Made by a program: the position numbers and the translations under genes
Assembly (NCBI GenBank): GCA_003347645.1
Contig: QDFX01000003.1
Coordinates: 1-64,000, forward strand
DNA length: 64,000 nt
Source: Rhizobiaceae bacterium CPCC 101076
GTDB lineage: Bacteria > Pseudomonadota > Alphaproteobacteria > Rhizobiales > Methylopilaceae
Direction of reading: 5' to 3'
The notes under the pieces: model-generated
What the model saw: only the letters and a program-made list of their open reading frames with translations
Told to the model about the DNA's origin: nothing
Databases searched by the model: none
Shown: positions 23,709-36,313 of the stretch, piece by piece
How the letters are laid out: each line of letters begins with the position of its first letter
How positions within the stretch are numbered: position 1 is the stretch's first letter

Positions 23709-24547
23709 GCGATCTGAACATCCGGACGATGACGCCGGCCGATCTCGACATGGCGATCGAGTGGGCGGCGCGCGAGGGCTGGAATCCCGGTCTCGACGAC
23801 GCGGAGGCGTTTCTCGCGGCCGATCCCGGCGGGTTTCTGGTGGGTGAGGTCGATGGCCGGCCGGTCACCTGCATTTCGGCGGTGCGCTATGGCGAAAGCT
23901 TCGGGTTCGTCGGCTTCTACATCGCGGCGCCGGAGGCTCGCGGCAAAGGATATGGCTGGGCGACATGGCAGGCGGCGATGGAGCGGCTCGCCGGCAGGAC
24001 CGTGGGCCTCGATGGTGTCGTGGCGCAGCAGGAGAACTACAGAAAATCGGGCTTCGAGCTGCTGCACCGCAATGTCCGCTACGGCGGGACGGTCGGCGTC
24101 TCGGTCGTGCCAGATGATCTGCTTGTGCCGGTGGACGATGCGCTCGTTCCCGCGATCATCGCCTATGATCGGCCGTTCTTTGCAGGCCCGCGCCAGAGCT
24201 TTTTGCGCACATGGCTGACGAGCGGTTTGAGGACGTCGTTCGCCTATGTGGAGAACGGAGCGGTACTCGGTTACGGCACCGTCAGGTCGTGCCGCGACGG
24301 GTACAAGATCGGGCCTCTGTTCGCGGACAATAAAGGCATCGCCGACGCGCTGTTCCGCGTACTCATCTCGAAGGCCAAGGACGGGCCAATCTATCTCGAT
24401 CTGCCCGAACCGAACGCGGCGGCGAGGGCGTTGGCGGAGCGTAACGGCATGAGACCAGTGTTCGAGACGGCGCGGATGTATCGTGGACCCGCGCCGGACC
24501 TGCCTTTGAGCCGAACTTACGGCATTACCAGCTTCGAGCTGGGCTGA
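23705..24547 (+). CDS. GNAT-family N-acetyltransferase with a second GNAT-like domain
   Basis: A 280-residue protein. The first half is a GNAT domain (NIRTMTPADLDMAIEWAARE, then FIAAPEARGKGYGWATW, which holds the acetyl-CoA pyrophosphate loop ARGKGYG). The second half (AYDRPFFAGPRQSFLRTWL, and GYGTVRSCRDGYKIGPLFAD) belongs to the C-terminal domain often seen in this two-domain group. The substrate is unknown. It overlaps the racemase by ATGA, so it is part of the operon; it might acetylate an amine released in the pathway. It converges with the DUF3830 gene three bases away. Confidence 0.82.
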   Translation: MSDLNIRTMTPADLDMAIEWAAREGWNPGLDDAEAFLAADPGGFLVGEVDGRPVTCISAVRYGESFGFVGFYIAAPEARGKGYGWATWQAAMERLAGRTVGLDGVVAQQENYRKSGFELLHRNVRYGGTVGVSVVPDDLLVPVDDALVPAIIAYDRPFFAGPRQSFLRTWLTSGLRTSFAYVENGAVLGYGTVRSCRDGYKIGPLFADNKGIADALFRVLISKAKDGPIYLDLPEPNAAARALAERNGMRPVFETARMYRGPAPDLPLSRTYGITSFELG

Positions 24548-24550
24548 CGT

Positions 24551-24964
24551 TCAGGCCCGCGAGAACAGGATGTTTTGCGCGCCGTCCCACAGGGTTTTCT
24601 TGCCGAGAGCGACGAGGTTCTCGCGACCCTTGGTGATCGTCATGAAATGGTTGCCGGCGAGCTGGCCCATCTTGCTGGCGAAGCGGACGCCGCCATAGGC
24701 GAGCAGGATTTCGGTCTCGCTGTAGCCGCCCGGATAGAGGATGAAGTCGCCAGGCGCCGGGAAGCTCGTCGCATTCTCGTAGCCGAGGCCGAAATCGGTT
24801 TCGCCGAGCGGGATCCAGCAGCCTTCGCCGCTCCAGCGCACGTGGATGATGCGCTCCTTGTAGGGCAGAAGCGTCAGGAACTTTTCGCAGGTCGTCGGCG
24901 CGGCCTCATGTTCGAGCTTGGCCTCGAATTCGTAGGGGCCGGCGTTGATGCGGATCGTGGTCAT
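24551..24964 (-). CDS. DUF3830 family protein (cyclophilin-like fold)
   Basis: A 137-residue protein from ATG 24964, the natural start because TTIRINAGPYEFEAKLEHEA begins there. The pattern APTTCEKFLTLLPYKER, then PAPGDFILYPGG and TEILLAYGGVRFASKMGQLA, is the DUF3830 signature, a compact fold related to cyclophilins. Family members commonly sit beside hydantoin or ureide degradation genes and their transporters, as here, but their biochemical role is unknown. It is convergent with the GNAT gene and divergent from the YcaQ-like gene. Confidence 0.85.
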   Translation of the reverse strand: MTTIRINAGPYEFEAKLEHEAAPTTCEKFLTLLPYKERIIHVRWSGEGCWIPLGETDFGLGYENATSFPAPGDFILYPGGYSETEILLAYGGVRFASKMGQLAGNHFMTITKGRENLVALGKKTLWDGAQNILFSRA

Positions 24965-25070
24965 CTCGGTCTCCGGGGGATTGCGGAAGGTATGTCCGAA
25001 CACGATCTGACGCGCTAGACCATTTCGCCCGTTTCGGGGCGGTTCTCCGTCACACTCAATACCGGATTCG

Positions 25071-26240
25071 ATGGCCCGTATCGTTCGCAAGCGCGCCTAT
25101 GAGCTGACAAAGGCCGAAGCGCGGCGCATTTGGCTGCGCGCGCAGCGCCTCGATGTTGGGGAGCCATTCGGGTCCGGTCCGAAGGCGACGCAAGCGGCAG
25201 TCGAGCACCTCGGTTACGTGCAGATCGACACCATCCATGTGATCGAGCGCTGTCATCACCACATTCTCTGGAGCCGCATCCCGAACTATCAGCGTGAGCA
25301 CCTCCATCAGGCCCGGACGGTCGACAAGACGGTGTTCGAGTTCTGGACCCATGCCCTGTCGTATGTGCCGACGCGCGACATCCGTTTCTTCCTGCCGGAC
25401 ATGAAGCGCCATCGCGACCAGCCTGACAGCTGGTACAGCTCGGTATCGAAGGCCGACCTGCGCAAAGTGCTGAGCCGGATTCGCAAGGACGGCGCGCTGA
25501 CCATCCGGGACATCGATGACGATGTGCTGGTCGAGAAGGATCATCCCTGGGCCAGCAAGAAGCCCTCGAAGCGCGCGCTTCAGCTCGCTTTCTATGATGG
25601 CCTGGTCACCGTCAGCGAACGCGTCGGGATGCTGAAAACCTATGAGCTGATCGACCGGCATTTCGACTGGGAAAAGGCGCCTAGGCCCGCGAGCGAGAAG
25701 CAGATCCTCGATTACCTGCTCGACCGCGCGCTCACCGCGCAGGGGATCGTCAGTCTGGATTCAGCCTGCCATCTCGATGCGCCCAGAAAGCCGGCGATCC
25801 GCGAGCTGATCGAGAAGCGTGTCCGGAAGAAGGAGCTTGTGCCGGTCGCGGTCGAGGAGGCCGGCAAGGTCGAGCACTGGGCGCGGCCCGAAGCTCTGGA
25901 GGATGGTGCGAGAGAGTCGGACGATACACTGGTCCATATCCTCTCGCCGTTCGACCCACTCATCATCCAGCGCAAACGGCTCTCGTTGTTCTTCGGCTAC
26001 GACCACCGCTTTGAGGCCTATCTGCCGAAGGACAAGCGCGTCTTCGGCTATTTCGCGCTTCCGGTCCTGATCGGCGACAAGGTCGTCGCGGCGATCGATC
26101 TGAAGACCGATCGCGAACGAAAGAAGGTCGACATCAAGCAATGGACATGGGTCGGAGAGGGCTCCGACTCCGACAAGCCCGTGATCGAGAAAGCGCTCGG
26201 CAGGTTCGAGCGCTTTCAGTTGGCCGCGACAGAAGACTGA
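25071..26240 (+). CDS. YcaQ-type winged-helix DNA glycosylase
   Basis: A 389-residue protein of the YcaQ/AlkX family, which unhooks interstrand DNA crosslinks. The HTH_42 domain holds the QIDTIHVIERCHHHILWSR stretch, in which Q-x-D is the catalytic motif, and FWTHALSYVPTRDIRFFLPD follows. Winged-helix elements appear at LDYLLDRALTAQGIVSLDSA. The C-terminus (LSPFDPLIIQRKRLSLFFGY, then YFALPVLIGDKVVAAIDLKT) is conserved. ATG 25071 lies near the divergent DUF3830 promoter. It is not part of the ureide locus in function. Confidence 0.85.
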   Translation: MARIVRKRAYELTKAEARRIWLRAQRLDVGEPFGSGPKATQAAVEHLGYVQIDTIHVIERCHHHILWSRIPNYQREHLHQARTVDKTVFEFWTHALSYVPTRDIRFFLPDMKRHRDQPDSWYSSVSKADLRKVLSRIRKDGALTIRDIDDDVLVEKDHPWASKKPSKRALQLAFYDGLVTVSERVGMLKTYELIDRHFDWEKAPRPASEKQILDYLLDRALTAQGIVSLDSACHLDAPRKPAIRELIEKRVRKKELVPVAVEEAGKVEHWARPEALEDGARESDDTLVHILSPFDPLIIQRKRLSLFFGYDHRFEAYLPKDKRVFGYFALPVLIGDKVVAAIDLKTDRERKKVDIKQWTWVGEGSDSDKPVIEKALGRFERFQLAATED

Positions 26241-27755
26241 CTACTGGCCGCGCCGGGTCTGGGCCGCGAAGCGGACGGCCTCCTCGGCCGCGCGGAACTG
26301 GGCGCGCGCCTTGTTGTGGCACTCGGCGTTTTCGCTCGCCGGGACCGAGTCCGCGACGATGCCGGCGCCGGCCTGCACGTACATACGCCCGTCCTTCACC
26401 ACCGCGGTGCGGAGAGCGATGCAGGTGTCCATGGAGCCATTGGCGCCGAAATAGCCGACGCAGCCGGCATAGACGCCGCGCTTGTCCTTCTCCAGTTCGT
26501 CGATGATCTCCATCGCCCGCACTTTCGGTGCACCGGAGACGGTGCCCGCCGGAAATCCCGCGACCAACGCATCAAGTGCGTCATGACCCGCCGCAAGCTT
26601 GCCCTCGACGTTCGAGACGATGTGCATCACGTGCGAATAATATTCGAGGAAGAACTGGTCGGTGACCTCCACCGTGCCGATCTCGGCGACACGGCCGACA
26701 TCGTTTCTGCCGAGGTCGAGCAACATCAGATGCTCGGCGCGTTCCTTGGGGTCCGCGAGGAGATCGTCGGCGTGCTTGCGGTCCTCCGCGGGTGTCGCGC
26801 CTCGTGGACGGGTGCCCGCGATTGGCCGGATGGTGACCACGCCGTCGCGCGAGCGGACCAGGATCTCCGGGCTGGAGCAGACGATCTGGAAGCCGCCGAA
26901 ATCGAGATAGACCAGGAAAGGCGCAGGATTGACCCGGCGCAGCGCACGGTAGAGCGCGAAAGGCGGCAGGGTGAACGGTGCCTCGAAGCGCTGGGACAGA
27001 ACGACCTGGAAGATATCGCCTGCCGCGATGTATTCCTTCGCCTCGGCCACCATCCCGAGATATTCGGCCTCGGTGGTGTTCGAAACGAAATCCGGGGCAG
27101 GGTGGTCGCCGTCGTCGCCCTCGAAGCGGGTGAGTGGCTCGTCGAGAAGGTCCACGACCTCCATCAGCCGGTCGGTCGCCCGGGATAGCGCGGCGTCCGA
27201 GGAAACTCCGGCTTCATGGCGTGCCGGGGTGACGAGCGTGATCTCGTCGCGCACGGCATCGAAGATCACCATCACCGTCGGGCGGATCAGCAGAGCATCC
27301 GGGACGCCGAGGACGTCCGGATTCGGGACCGGCAGCGCCTCCATATGGCGCACCATGTCATAGCTCAGATAACCGAACACACCGGCGGCCATCGGTGGCA
27401 AGCCCTCGGGCATCGGAATTGCCGACTCAGCGAGCAGCGCGCGCAGGGCGTCGAGCGGCGGTAGATGTTGCTCCTCGAATGTAGTGGGAGCCTTGTCAGG
27501 TGTGCGGTTGATCTCGGCCTTTTCGCCGTTGCAGCGCCAGATCAGATCGGGCTTCAGGCCGATCATCGAATAGCGGCCGCGCGTCGCGCCACCTTCCACG
27601 GATTCGAGCAGGAACGCGTTGGCGCGCCCGGCGCAAAGCTTCAGATAGGCCGAAACCGGGGTCTCCAGATCGGCGACGAGCGTCGTCCAGACGACCTGCG
27701 GATTGCCGGCCGAATATGCGGCGGCGAAGCGCTCGGCTGAGGGTTCGATGCGCAT
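26241..27755 (-). CDS. trpE: anthranilate synthase component I
   Basis: A 504-residue TrpE that makes anthranilate from chorismate with ammonia from TrpG. The N-terminal regulatory half holds the SYMSM-like region read as AFLLESVEGGATRGRYSMIG, which senses tryptophan. The catalytic half has LSQRFEAPFTLPPFALYRAL, IRPIAGTRPRG, ELLMLLDLGRNDVGRV-type HLMLLDLGRNDVGRV, and GTVSGAPKVRAMEIIDELE. It begins seven bases after ppiD, so it is probably cotranscribed. TrpG, TrpD and TrpC do not follow: the next gene is convergent, unlike in many rhizobia. Confidence 0.96.
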   Translation of the reverse strand: MRIEPSAERFAAAYSAGNPQVVWTTLVADLETPVSAYLKLCAGRANAFLLESVEGGATRGRYSMIGLKPDLIWRCNGEKAEINRTPDKAPTTFEEQHLPPLDALRALLAESAIPMPEGLPPMAAGVFGYLSYDMVRHMEALPVPNPDVLGVPDALLIRPTVMVIFDAVRDEITLVTPARHEAGVSSDAALSRATDRLMEVVDLLDEPLTRFEGDDGDHPAPDFVSNTTEAEYLGMVAEAKEYIAAGDIFQVVLSQRFEAPFTLPPFALYRALRRVNPAPFLVYLDFGGFQIVCSSPEILVRSRDGVVTIRPIAGTRPRGATPAEDRKHADDLLADPKERAEHLMLLDLGRNDVGRVAEIGTVEVTDQFFLEYYSHVMHIVSNVEGKLAAGHDALDALVAGFPAGTVSGAPKVRAMEIIDELEKDKRGVYAGCVGYFGANGSMDTCIALRTAVVKDGRMYVQAGAGIVADSVPASENAECHNKARAQFRAAEEAVRFAAQTRRGQ

Positions 27756-27762
27756 CGCGAGA

Positions 27763-29658
27763 TCAGTTTTCGGCGGTGCCGCCGAGCGCGGTCGCGAGAG
27801 CCTGACTGTTGACCGTCGCGCCTAAGTCGTTCTGCAACTGCATCACGTACTGGCTGGCCAGATCGTTCTGCAGCGTGTCGCCGAGCTGGTCGCGAACCTG
27901 CGCGACGAACGGGGCATTCGCCCCGGGGGTCGGGACCTCGACCTGCACGACCTGGAAGATCACGCGGTCGGTATCGTTCTGTGCCGGGGCCGAGCCGAAG
28001 CCGCTGGTTGGCGTCGAGAATACGGCGGCTGCGGCCGAACGGCCGAACAGCGGGCCGCCACGACGGTCGATCTTGTCGGCGCTGAGGACGGTCACGCCTT
28101 CGCGCTCAGCAAGGGCGGGCAGGGTGATCGTGCCGGCCTTGAGATCGGTAATCGCTTGGGCGACCTTCGCCTCGAGCTGCTTGCGTGCTTCTTCGGCCTT
28201 CCAGCGGTTGGCGATGTCGGCACGTGCCTCCTCGAAGGTACGAGCGCGAGCCGGATCGACCTTGGTGACGTCGTACCAGTAGAACGAGCCGGCCTGGCCC
28301 TGCACCGGATCGTTCTCGACGCCGACATCCGACTGGAATGCTGCCGTCAGCACTTCCTGGCCACCCGGGATGGTGGCGGTCTGTCCAGCCGGGTCCTTGC
28401 CGTCGCGATCGATCTGATCGACCGTCGTCGCCTGTAGGCTGAATTTGTTGGCGATTTCGGCTAGGGTCGAGCCGCTGGCGCGAGCATCCTCGATCTGATC
28501 GTGGATCGTCAGCACCTGATCGGCGGCGCGCTCACTGGCGATCGTGCGACGAAGCTCTTCCTTCACTTCGTCGAGCGAACGGACGACTTCCGGTTCGATC
28601 GCGGTGACGCGGAGGATGACTGTGCTGAAATCGCCCTGGACCGGATCGCTGACCTGGCCCTGCGGCAATGCGAAGGCGGCGTCCGCGAGCTTCCGGTCGA
28701 TCATGTCGGCCTTGGCCGTCGTGCCGAGCGAAAGATCGGCGGCCGCGACGTTCCGCGAGGTCGCCAGGTCCTCGAAGCTCATGCCACCCTTGATCCTGGC
28801 CGAGGCCTCGTTGGCTTCGTCGAGCGACGGGAAGGTGATGCGCTCGATCGTGCGACGTTCGGGCGTTCCGAGGCGGGCCTTGTCCTGCTCGTAGCGGGCG
28901 GCGACGTCCTCGTCCGAAACGGTCTGCTTGGCCGCGAGGGATTCGGTTGTCAGCGGCAACACCGTCAGCGAACGCCGCTCGGGCGCCTGGAAGGTGCCCT
29001 TGCGCTCCTCATAGAAGCTTTTCAGCGTCGCCTCGTCCGCCTCTGCAATGTCGGCGCCGGGCGAGCCGGGAAGCACAATATAGCTCGCGGTGCGGCGCTC
29101 GTTCTGATGCTGGTTGACCGCATTGATCAGTGCTTCCGGAACCGGAACGCCACCGGCGAGTCCGTCGATGATCTGGCGGCGAGCCATGAAACGCTTCTGG
29201 GCGGCGACGAACATCTGCTCGTTCATGCCGTTCGCGCGGAGGATCGAATCGAAGCGGGCGGCGTCGAAGGAGCCGTTAGGGCCGGCGAAGCTCTGATCCT
29301 TCATGATCGTGTCCACGACCGCGCTGTCCGGCACGATCAGACGGAGAGCCTTGGCCTCTTCGTCCAACGTCGCTTCCGCCATCAACTCGCTCAATACCTG
29401 GCGATCGAGGCCAAGGGCGCGGGCGTCGGTGATCGAAAGCGGCCGGCCGAAACGAGTGCCGGCCTGTTGAAGCTCGCGGTTGAAGCTGTCGCGGAACGTC
29501 TGGACGTCGATCGGCGTGCTGCCAACCCAGGCAACCTCACTGGTTCCACGCCCGCGGAATACGTCACCGATGCCCCAGACGGCGAAACTCAGCACGATAA
29601 CGGCGAGGAACGCCTTCATGACGAAGCCGGCGGCCTGATTACGCAGAGCGTTGAGCAT
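27763..29658 (-). CDS. ppiD: PpiD/SurA-like peptidyl-prolyl isomerase
   Basis: A 631-residue inner-membrane-anchored chaperone of the periplasm. One transmembrane segment lies at about residues 15-33 ([20 protein letters not shown]). The SurA_N-like helical domain follows ([20 protein letters not shown]), then a parvulin-type PPIase region around residues 240-360 ([19 protein letters not shown], then [19 protein letters not shown]). A second, weaker parvulin-like stretch lies after residue 400. The length matches alphaproteobacterial PpiD. It is the first gene of a two-gene unit with trpE, and diverges from tpiA. Confidence 0.9.
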   Translation of the reverse strand: MLNALRNQAAGFVMKAFLAVIVLSFAVWGIGDVFRGRGTSEVAWVGSTPIDVQTFRDSFNRELQQAGTRFGRPLSITDARALGLDRQVLSELMAEATLDEEAKALRLIVPDSAVVDTIMKDQSFAGPNGSFDAARFDSILRANGMNEQMFVAAQKRFMARRQIIDGLAGGVPVPEALINAVNQHQNERRTASYIVLPGSPGADIAEADEATLKSFYEERKGTFQAPERRSLTVLPLTTESLAAKQTVSDEDVAARYEQDKARLGTPERRTIERITFPSLDEANEASARIKGGMSFEDLATSRNVAAADLSLGTTAKADMIDRKLADAAFALPQGQVSDPVQGDFSTVILRVTAIEPEVVRSLDEVKEELRRTIASERAADQVLTIHDQIEDARASGSTLAEIANKFSLQATTVDQIDRDGKDPAGQTATIPGGQEVLTAAFQSDVGVENDPVQGQAGSFYWYDVTKVDPARARTFEEARADIANRWKAEEARKQLEAKVAQAITDLKAGTITLPALAEREGVTVLSADKIDRRGGPLFGRSAAAAVFSTPTSGFGSAPAQNDTDRVIFQVVQVEVPTPGANAPFVAQVRDQLGDTLQNDLASQYVMQLQNDLGATVNSQALATALGGTAEN

Positions 29659-29789
29659 GGTGTTTCCGAATTACTGTACCGGGCGGGCATATAGCGCGAG
29701 ACACGCGGTGGCGCATAGTGGTGGCATCACGGCTTGCGCTTGGCGTCATGAAAATGTCTCTTCGCCCAAAGTCGCAGCAGGAGTCCGAA

Positions 29790-30542
29790 ATGCCTTCAAG
29801 ACCGCGTCCGCTCGTCGCCGGGAACTGGAAGATGAACGGTCTCCTGGCCTCACTGGCGGAACTGGTGGCGATTCGAGACGGCGTCGCCGAGGGCAGAGCG
29901 GGCGAGGCGGAGGTCGTGATCTGCCCTCCAGCGACATTGATAGCCCTCGCGAACGACGTGAGGGGCACCGTCGGCATCGGCGGTCAGGACTGCCATCCCG
30001 CACTGGCCGGCGCGCATACCGGAGATCTTTCCGCTGAGATGCTCGCCGATCTCGGTGCGACATATGTGATCGTGGGGCATTCCGAGCGGCGTGCCGATCA
30101 TAGCGAGAGCGACACATTGGTGCGGGCGAAGGCGCAGGCGGCCTGGCGTGCCGGGCTTTCCGCGATCGTCTGCCTGGGCGAGACACGAGAGCAGCGCGAC
30201 GCTGGCCTCACCATCGAGCTTGTCGGTCGCCAACTCCAGGATTCGGTGCCCGATGGCGCGACGACCACGAACCTCGTCATCGCCTACGAGCCGGTCTGGG
30301 CGATCGGAACGGGACTTACGCCCACGACGCGTGACGTCGCCGAAGTGCATGCGTTCATTCGCGAAAAGCTCGTCGCGCGGTTCGGCGAAGCGGGCGCCGC
30401 GATCCGGGTTCTCTATGGGGGCTCGGTGAAACCGGACAATGCCGCCGAACTAATGGCGGTCCCGAATGTCGACGGTGCCCTGGTCGGTGGCGCGAGCCTC
30501 GAGGCGAAGGACTTTCTGGCAATCGCCGGGGTCTATGCATAG
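29790..30542 (+). CDS. tpiA: triosephosphate isomerase
   Basis: A 250-residue glycolytic enzyme that interconverts dihydroxyacetone phosphate and glyceraldehyde 3-phosphate. ATG 29790 gives the usual short N-terminus before [10 protein letters not shown] (catalytic Lys). [12 protein letters not shown] holds the catalytic His, [14 protein letters not shown] the catalytic Glu, and [13 protein letters not shown] with VGGASLE closes the phosphate site. An earlier in-frame start at 29718 adds a non-conserved leader. It precedes secG with 62 bases between. Confidence 0.97.
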   Translation: MPSRPRPLVAGNWKMNGLLASLAELVAIRDGVAEGRAGEAEVVICPPATLIALANDVRGTVGIGGQDCHPALAGAHTGDLSAEMLADLGATYVIVGHSERRADHSESDTLVRAKAQAAWRAGLSAIVCLGETREQRDAGLTIELVGRQLQDSVPDGATTTNLVIAYEPVWAIGTGLTPTTRDVAEVHAFIREKLVARFGEAGAAIRVLYGGSVKPDNAAELMAVPNVDGALVGGASLEAKDFLAIAGVYA

Positions 30543-30604
30543 CCGGGGTAGCATCCGCCGCGAGGCTAGTGTAATCAGCCGCGACCTCACCCATATGGCC
30601 GGAT

Positions 30605-31054
30605 ATGCATACCGTTCTCATCGTCATCCATTTGATGATCGTGCTCGCGCTCGTCGTCACCGTTCTCCTTCAGCGGTCTGAGGGCGGCGGTCTTGGCATT
30701 GGCGGCGGCGGCGGTTTCATGACCAGCCGCGGCCAGGCCAGCGCCCTGACCCGGGCGACCGGCATTCTTGCGGCTCTGTTCTTCGCCACCTCGATCGCTC
30801 TCGCGATCCAGGCCGGCACGAACCGGATTCCGCAGTCGATCATCCAGCGCAACGCCCCGGGCGGCACTGGCCTGCCGCAGGGTGTGCCGACGCAGGGCGG
30901 TATTCTCGATTCGCTGAAACAGCAGCAGCCGTCTGCTCCGCAGGCGCCCATCTCGGGCGTTCCGCAGGCTCCGGCTCCGGCAGCGCCTGCTGCACCGGCA
31001 CCCGCTGCTCCTCCCGCACCGCCGTCGCCGGCTCCGGCCGCTCCGGCTCAGTAA
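30605..31054 (+). CDS. secG: preprotein translocase subunit SecG
   Basis: A 149-residue inner-membrane protein that assists SecYE. Two hydrophobic segments (LIVIHLMIVLALVVTVLLQR and GILAALFFATSIALAIQAG) flank the family loop RSEGGGLGIGGGGGFMTSRG. After about residue 90 the protein is a long Pro/Ala/Gln-rich tail, including repeated PAPAAP units, which is common in rhizobial SecG but absent from E. coli. It lies between tpiA and pyrG. A terminator-like hairpin follows at 31063. Confidence 0.93.
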   Translation: MHTVLIVIHLMIVLALVVTVLLQRSEGGGLGIGGGGGFMTSRGQASALTRATGILAALFFATSIALAIQAGTNRIPQSIIQRNAPGGTGLPQGVPTQGGILDSLKQQQPSAPQAPISGVPQAPAPAAPAAPAPAAPPAPPSPAPAAPAQ

Positions 31055-32758
<1,704 letters not shown>

Positions 32759-32762
32759 GACG

Positions 32763-33590
32763 ATGTCCGAGCACATCGTCTCCGTCGGTTCCGTCCGTTT
32801 CGGAAACGAGCTTCCGCTCGCGCTCATCGCCGGCCCCTGCCAGCTCGAATCCCGCGATCATGCCTTCGAGGTCGCGACCGAGCTGAAGGACATCACTTCG
32901 CGGCTCGGCATCGGGCTCGTCTTCAAGACCAGCTTCGACAAGGCGAACCGTACGTCCGCCAATGCGGCGCGGGGCATTGGCCTCGAGGCGGCGCTGCCGA
33001 TCTTCGCGGAGATCCGCGAGAAGCTCGGACTTCCGGTGCTGACCGATGTTCATGACGCGGCGCAGTGCGCTCCGGTGGCGGAAGCCGTGGACGTACTGCA
33101 GATTCCGGCTTTCCTCTGCCGACAGACGGACCTTCTCGTCGCCGCCGCCGAAACCGGCCGCGCGGTGAATGTAAAGAAGGGCCAGTTCCTGGCACCCTGG
33201 GACATGAAGAACGTCGTGTCCAAGATCACCGGTGCCGGGAACGACAAGGTTCTCGTCACCGAGCGCGGCGCAAGCTTCGGCTACAACACGCTCGTTTCCG
33301 ACATGCGGGCGCTTCCGGTGCTTCGCGAAACCGGCATGCCGGTGATCTTCGACGCGACCCACTCGGTGCAGCAGCCGGGCGGGCAGGGGACGTCATCGGG
33401 CGGTCAGCGCGAATTCGTGCCGGTTCTGGCGCGGGCGGCAGTCGCCGTGGGCGTCGCGGGCGTCTTCATTGAGACGCATCCCGATCCGGACCATGCGCCG
33501 AGCGACGGGCCGAACATGATCCCGCTTCGCGAGATGGAAGCGCTGCTTGCGAACCTGATCGCATTCGACCGGCTGGCGAAGGCAACCTAG
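32763..33590 (+). CDS. kdsA: 3-deoxy-8-phosphooctulonate (KDO-8-P) synthase
   Basis: A 275-residue TIM-barrel enzyme that joins arabinose 5-phosphate and phosphoenolpyruvate, for lipopolysaccharide core synthesis. Signatures are [74 protein letters not shown] and [18 protein letters not shown]. The QLES and KANRTS elements bind phosphoenolpyruvate. It starts four bases after pyrG and is followed by a tiny membrane-peptide gene. Confidence 0.97.
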   Translation: MSEHIVSVGSVRFGNELPLALIAGPCQLESRDHAFEVATELKDITSRLGIGLVFKTSFDKANRTSANAARGIGLEAALPIFAEIREKLGLPVLTDVHDAAQCAPVAEAVDVLQIPAFLCRQTDLLVAAAETGRAVNVKKGQFLAPWDMKNVVSKITGAGNDKVLVTERGASFGYNTLVSDMRALPVLRETGMPVIFDATHSVQQPGGQGTSSGGQREFVPVLARAAVAVGVAGVFIETHPDPDHAPSDGPNMIPLREMEALLANLIAFDRLAKAT

Positions 33591-33606
33591 ATCCGGGGAG
33601 AAACAC

Positions 33607-33708
33607 GTGAGCTTCAAATATACCTGGCACGTGGTTCTCGTTCTGGTCGTCATCCTCGGCTTCGTCTTCGCCCAGGAACTTCTCGATTTCTTCTGGGCCG
33701 AGCAGTAA
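33607..33708 (+). CDS. 33-residue single-span membrane peptide
   Basis: GTG 33607 is preceded by GGGGAG. The product is M-S-F-K-Y-T-W followed by a hydrophobic span (HVVLVLVVILGFVFAQE) and an acidic aromatic end LLDFFWAEQ. It looks like a real small inner-membrane protein with a short cytoplasmic tail. It lies 16 bases after kdsA, ends before a strong hairpin at 33726, and is followed by a convergent gene. Too short for default gene callers. Function unknown. Confidence 0.65.
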   Translation: MSFKYTWHVVLVLVVILGFVFAQELLDFFWAEQ

Positions 33709-33725
33709 TCGCGAACTGGCGTAAA

Positions 33726-33748
33726 CCGCTGCCGTCATCCGGCAGCGG
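33726..33748. terminator. hairpin ending the kdsA unit
   Basis: CCGCTGCCG at 33726-33734 pairs exactly with CGGCAGCGG at 33740-33748 around TCATC. It lies between the small membrane-peptide gene and the convergent DUF1835 gene. On the minus strand a TTTA run follows, so it may act in both directions. Confidence 0.6.
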
Positions 33749-33760
33749 CTCGATGACCGG

Positions 33761-34744
33761 TCAGCGGGGTGCGATCAGTTCGCCGGCATTGCGATCGTAG
33801 CGGAGCAGAAGCGCGGGACGCAGGCGCGTACCGCCGATCCAGCGATCGACGTCGTTCGTCATCGCATGATCGAGCCGACCCGCGAGAACCCGGCGTCCGG
33901 CAGGCGTAAGGCGCAGGATCGCATCCGCGAAAGCCTTGTATCCGGTGTCCTTTTCCGGCTCCCGGATGAGCGTGTACGGCACTTCCACGCCCTCGACGAG
34001 GGGTTCCGGGACGAAGGTCAGCCCATCGACCCGGCGGAAGAAGCTGGCGTCGCCCATGAAACTGGCATCCTCCTGAGCCACCACCGCCTTGAAGAGTTCG
34101 CCCCTGCGGGTCGGGCCTTCTTCGAGACGTTGCAGCACCCGCTCCTCGGTAAGGCTGAGGCCGCGGATCGGGTCCGGAAACTCGGCCAGAAGGCGGAGCA
34201 GCGCGGGTTTCAGGTAGGGCAGCGCCGCGATATCGTGAGCCGCGAAGGCGACGAGCACCGTCGGGTCTGATGAGGTGAATGCCCGCCAGGCATGACAGGC
34301 GAGTTCGAACTGCTCGATGGTCACAGGCGCGGCCATTTCGGCCAGCTTCCGAATCTGCCCTTCGCTCTGGACGCCGAGATAATCGTCCGCCTGCACGAGG
34401 TAGACGCCGTCGATCCGCTTCTCTTCGGCCAGGAAATGCAGGACCTGGATCAGCTGGAGCTGGTCGTAGAGGTCGTGTTCCAGCCACAGCTCGATGCGGT
34501 CGAACTCGGCATGCCGGCGGATCGTCGAGTCGCGTTCCGCGAAGGAGAGGGCGACCTCTTCGTGTGGAACACCGAACTCCTTGGCGATGAATGCCGCACG
34601 CAGCTGAGAGAGCCGCTCGAGTTGCTCCTCGTCGGTCACAGGGCCGTCGTGCAGAACGTCGCGCCAGGGAAGGATCTCTCCATCGATTCCCGCGGCACGC
34701 ATCCGCTCTACGGCGGCGTCTCCATTCGTCACGATCAAACGCAT
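33761..34744 (-). CDS. DUF1835-domain protein
   Basis: A 327-residue protein that begins LIVTNGDAAVERMRAAGID and GEILPWRDVLHDGPVTDEE, the DUF1835 pattern. It continues IELWLEHDLYDQLQLIQVLH and, from about residue 200, LSLTEERVLQRLEEGPTRR, a winged-helix-like segment. A C-terminal block (LRLTPAGRRVLAGRLDH, then WIGGTRLRP) is characteristic. No enzyme activity is known for the family. It diverges from eno with 206 bases between and converges with kdsA. Confidence 0.85.
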   Translation of the reverse strand: MRLIVTNGDAAVERMRAAGIDGEILPWRDVLHDGPVTDEEQLERLSQLRAAFIAKEFGVPHEEVALSFAERDSTIRRHAEFDRIELWLEHDLYDQLQLIQVLHFLAEEKRIDGVYLVQADDYLGVQSEGQIRKLAEMAAPVTIEQFELACHAWRAFTSSDPTVLVAFAAHDIAALPYLKPALLRLLAEFPDPIRGLSLTEERVLQRLEEGPTRRGELFKAVVAQEDASFMGDASFFRRVDGLTFVPEPLVEGVEVPYTLIREPEKDTGYKAFADAILRLTPAGRRVLAGRLDHAMTNDVDRWIGGTRLRPALLLRYDRNAGELIAPR

Positions 34745-34914
34745 AACAAACTCTCCTGTTACGGCGTCAATCTCGCCAGCAGGTCTGGCAAATTCGGGGC
34801 GAGAATGACGTCATTCAGGGCCGTTTTGCGACCGCTTCTAAGGGTTCCAGACAACAGGGTCATCCAAGTGTCTTAGGTGGCAGGGACTTTGCGTTGCCAT
34901 AAGGCATCGCGTAA

Positions 34915-36234
<1,320 letters not shown>

Positions 36235-36243
36235 TCTGACCGC

Positions 36244-36313
36244 CATGCTCCGGCTTGACTGGAGCATCCACAAGCCGACGAAACGGGTCCTCCGGTCAAG
36301 CCGGAGGACGACG
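36244..36313. repeat. REP-like inverted palindromic dimer after eno
   Basis: Two hairpin units in opposite orientation: ATGCTCC...GGAGCAT (36245-36267) and TCCTCCGG...CCGGAGGA (36288-36308), separated by about 20 bases. Both contain GTCAAGCC or its complement, and the outer ends (GTGGAT and GACGACG) echo the element after pdhC. Such dimers occur between genes in Hyphomicrobiales and can stop transcription or protect mRNA. Confidence 0.6.

Noticed and set aside
28501-29694. Plus-strand reading frame of 397 codons opposite ppiD
   Set aside because: Arg/Gly/Asp-rich composition and no recognisable domain; ppiD on the other strand is clear.
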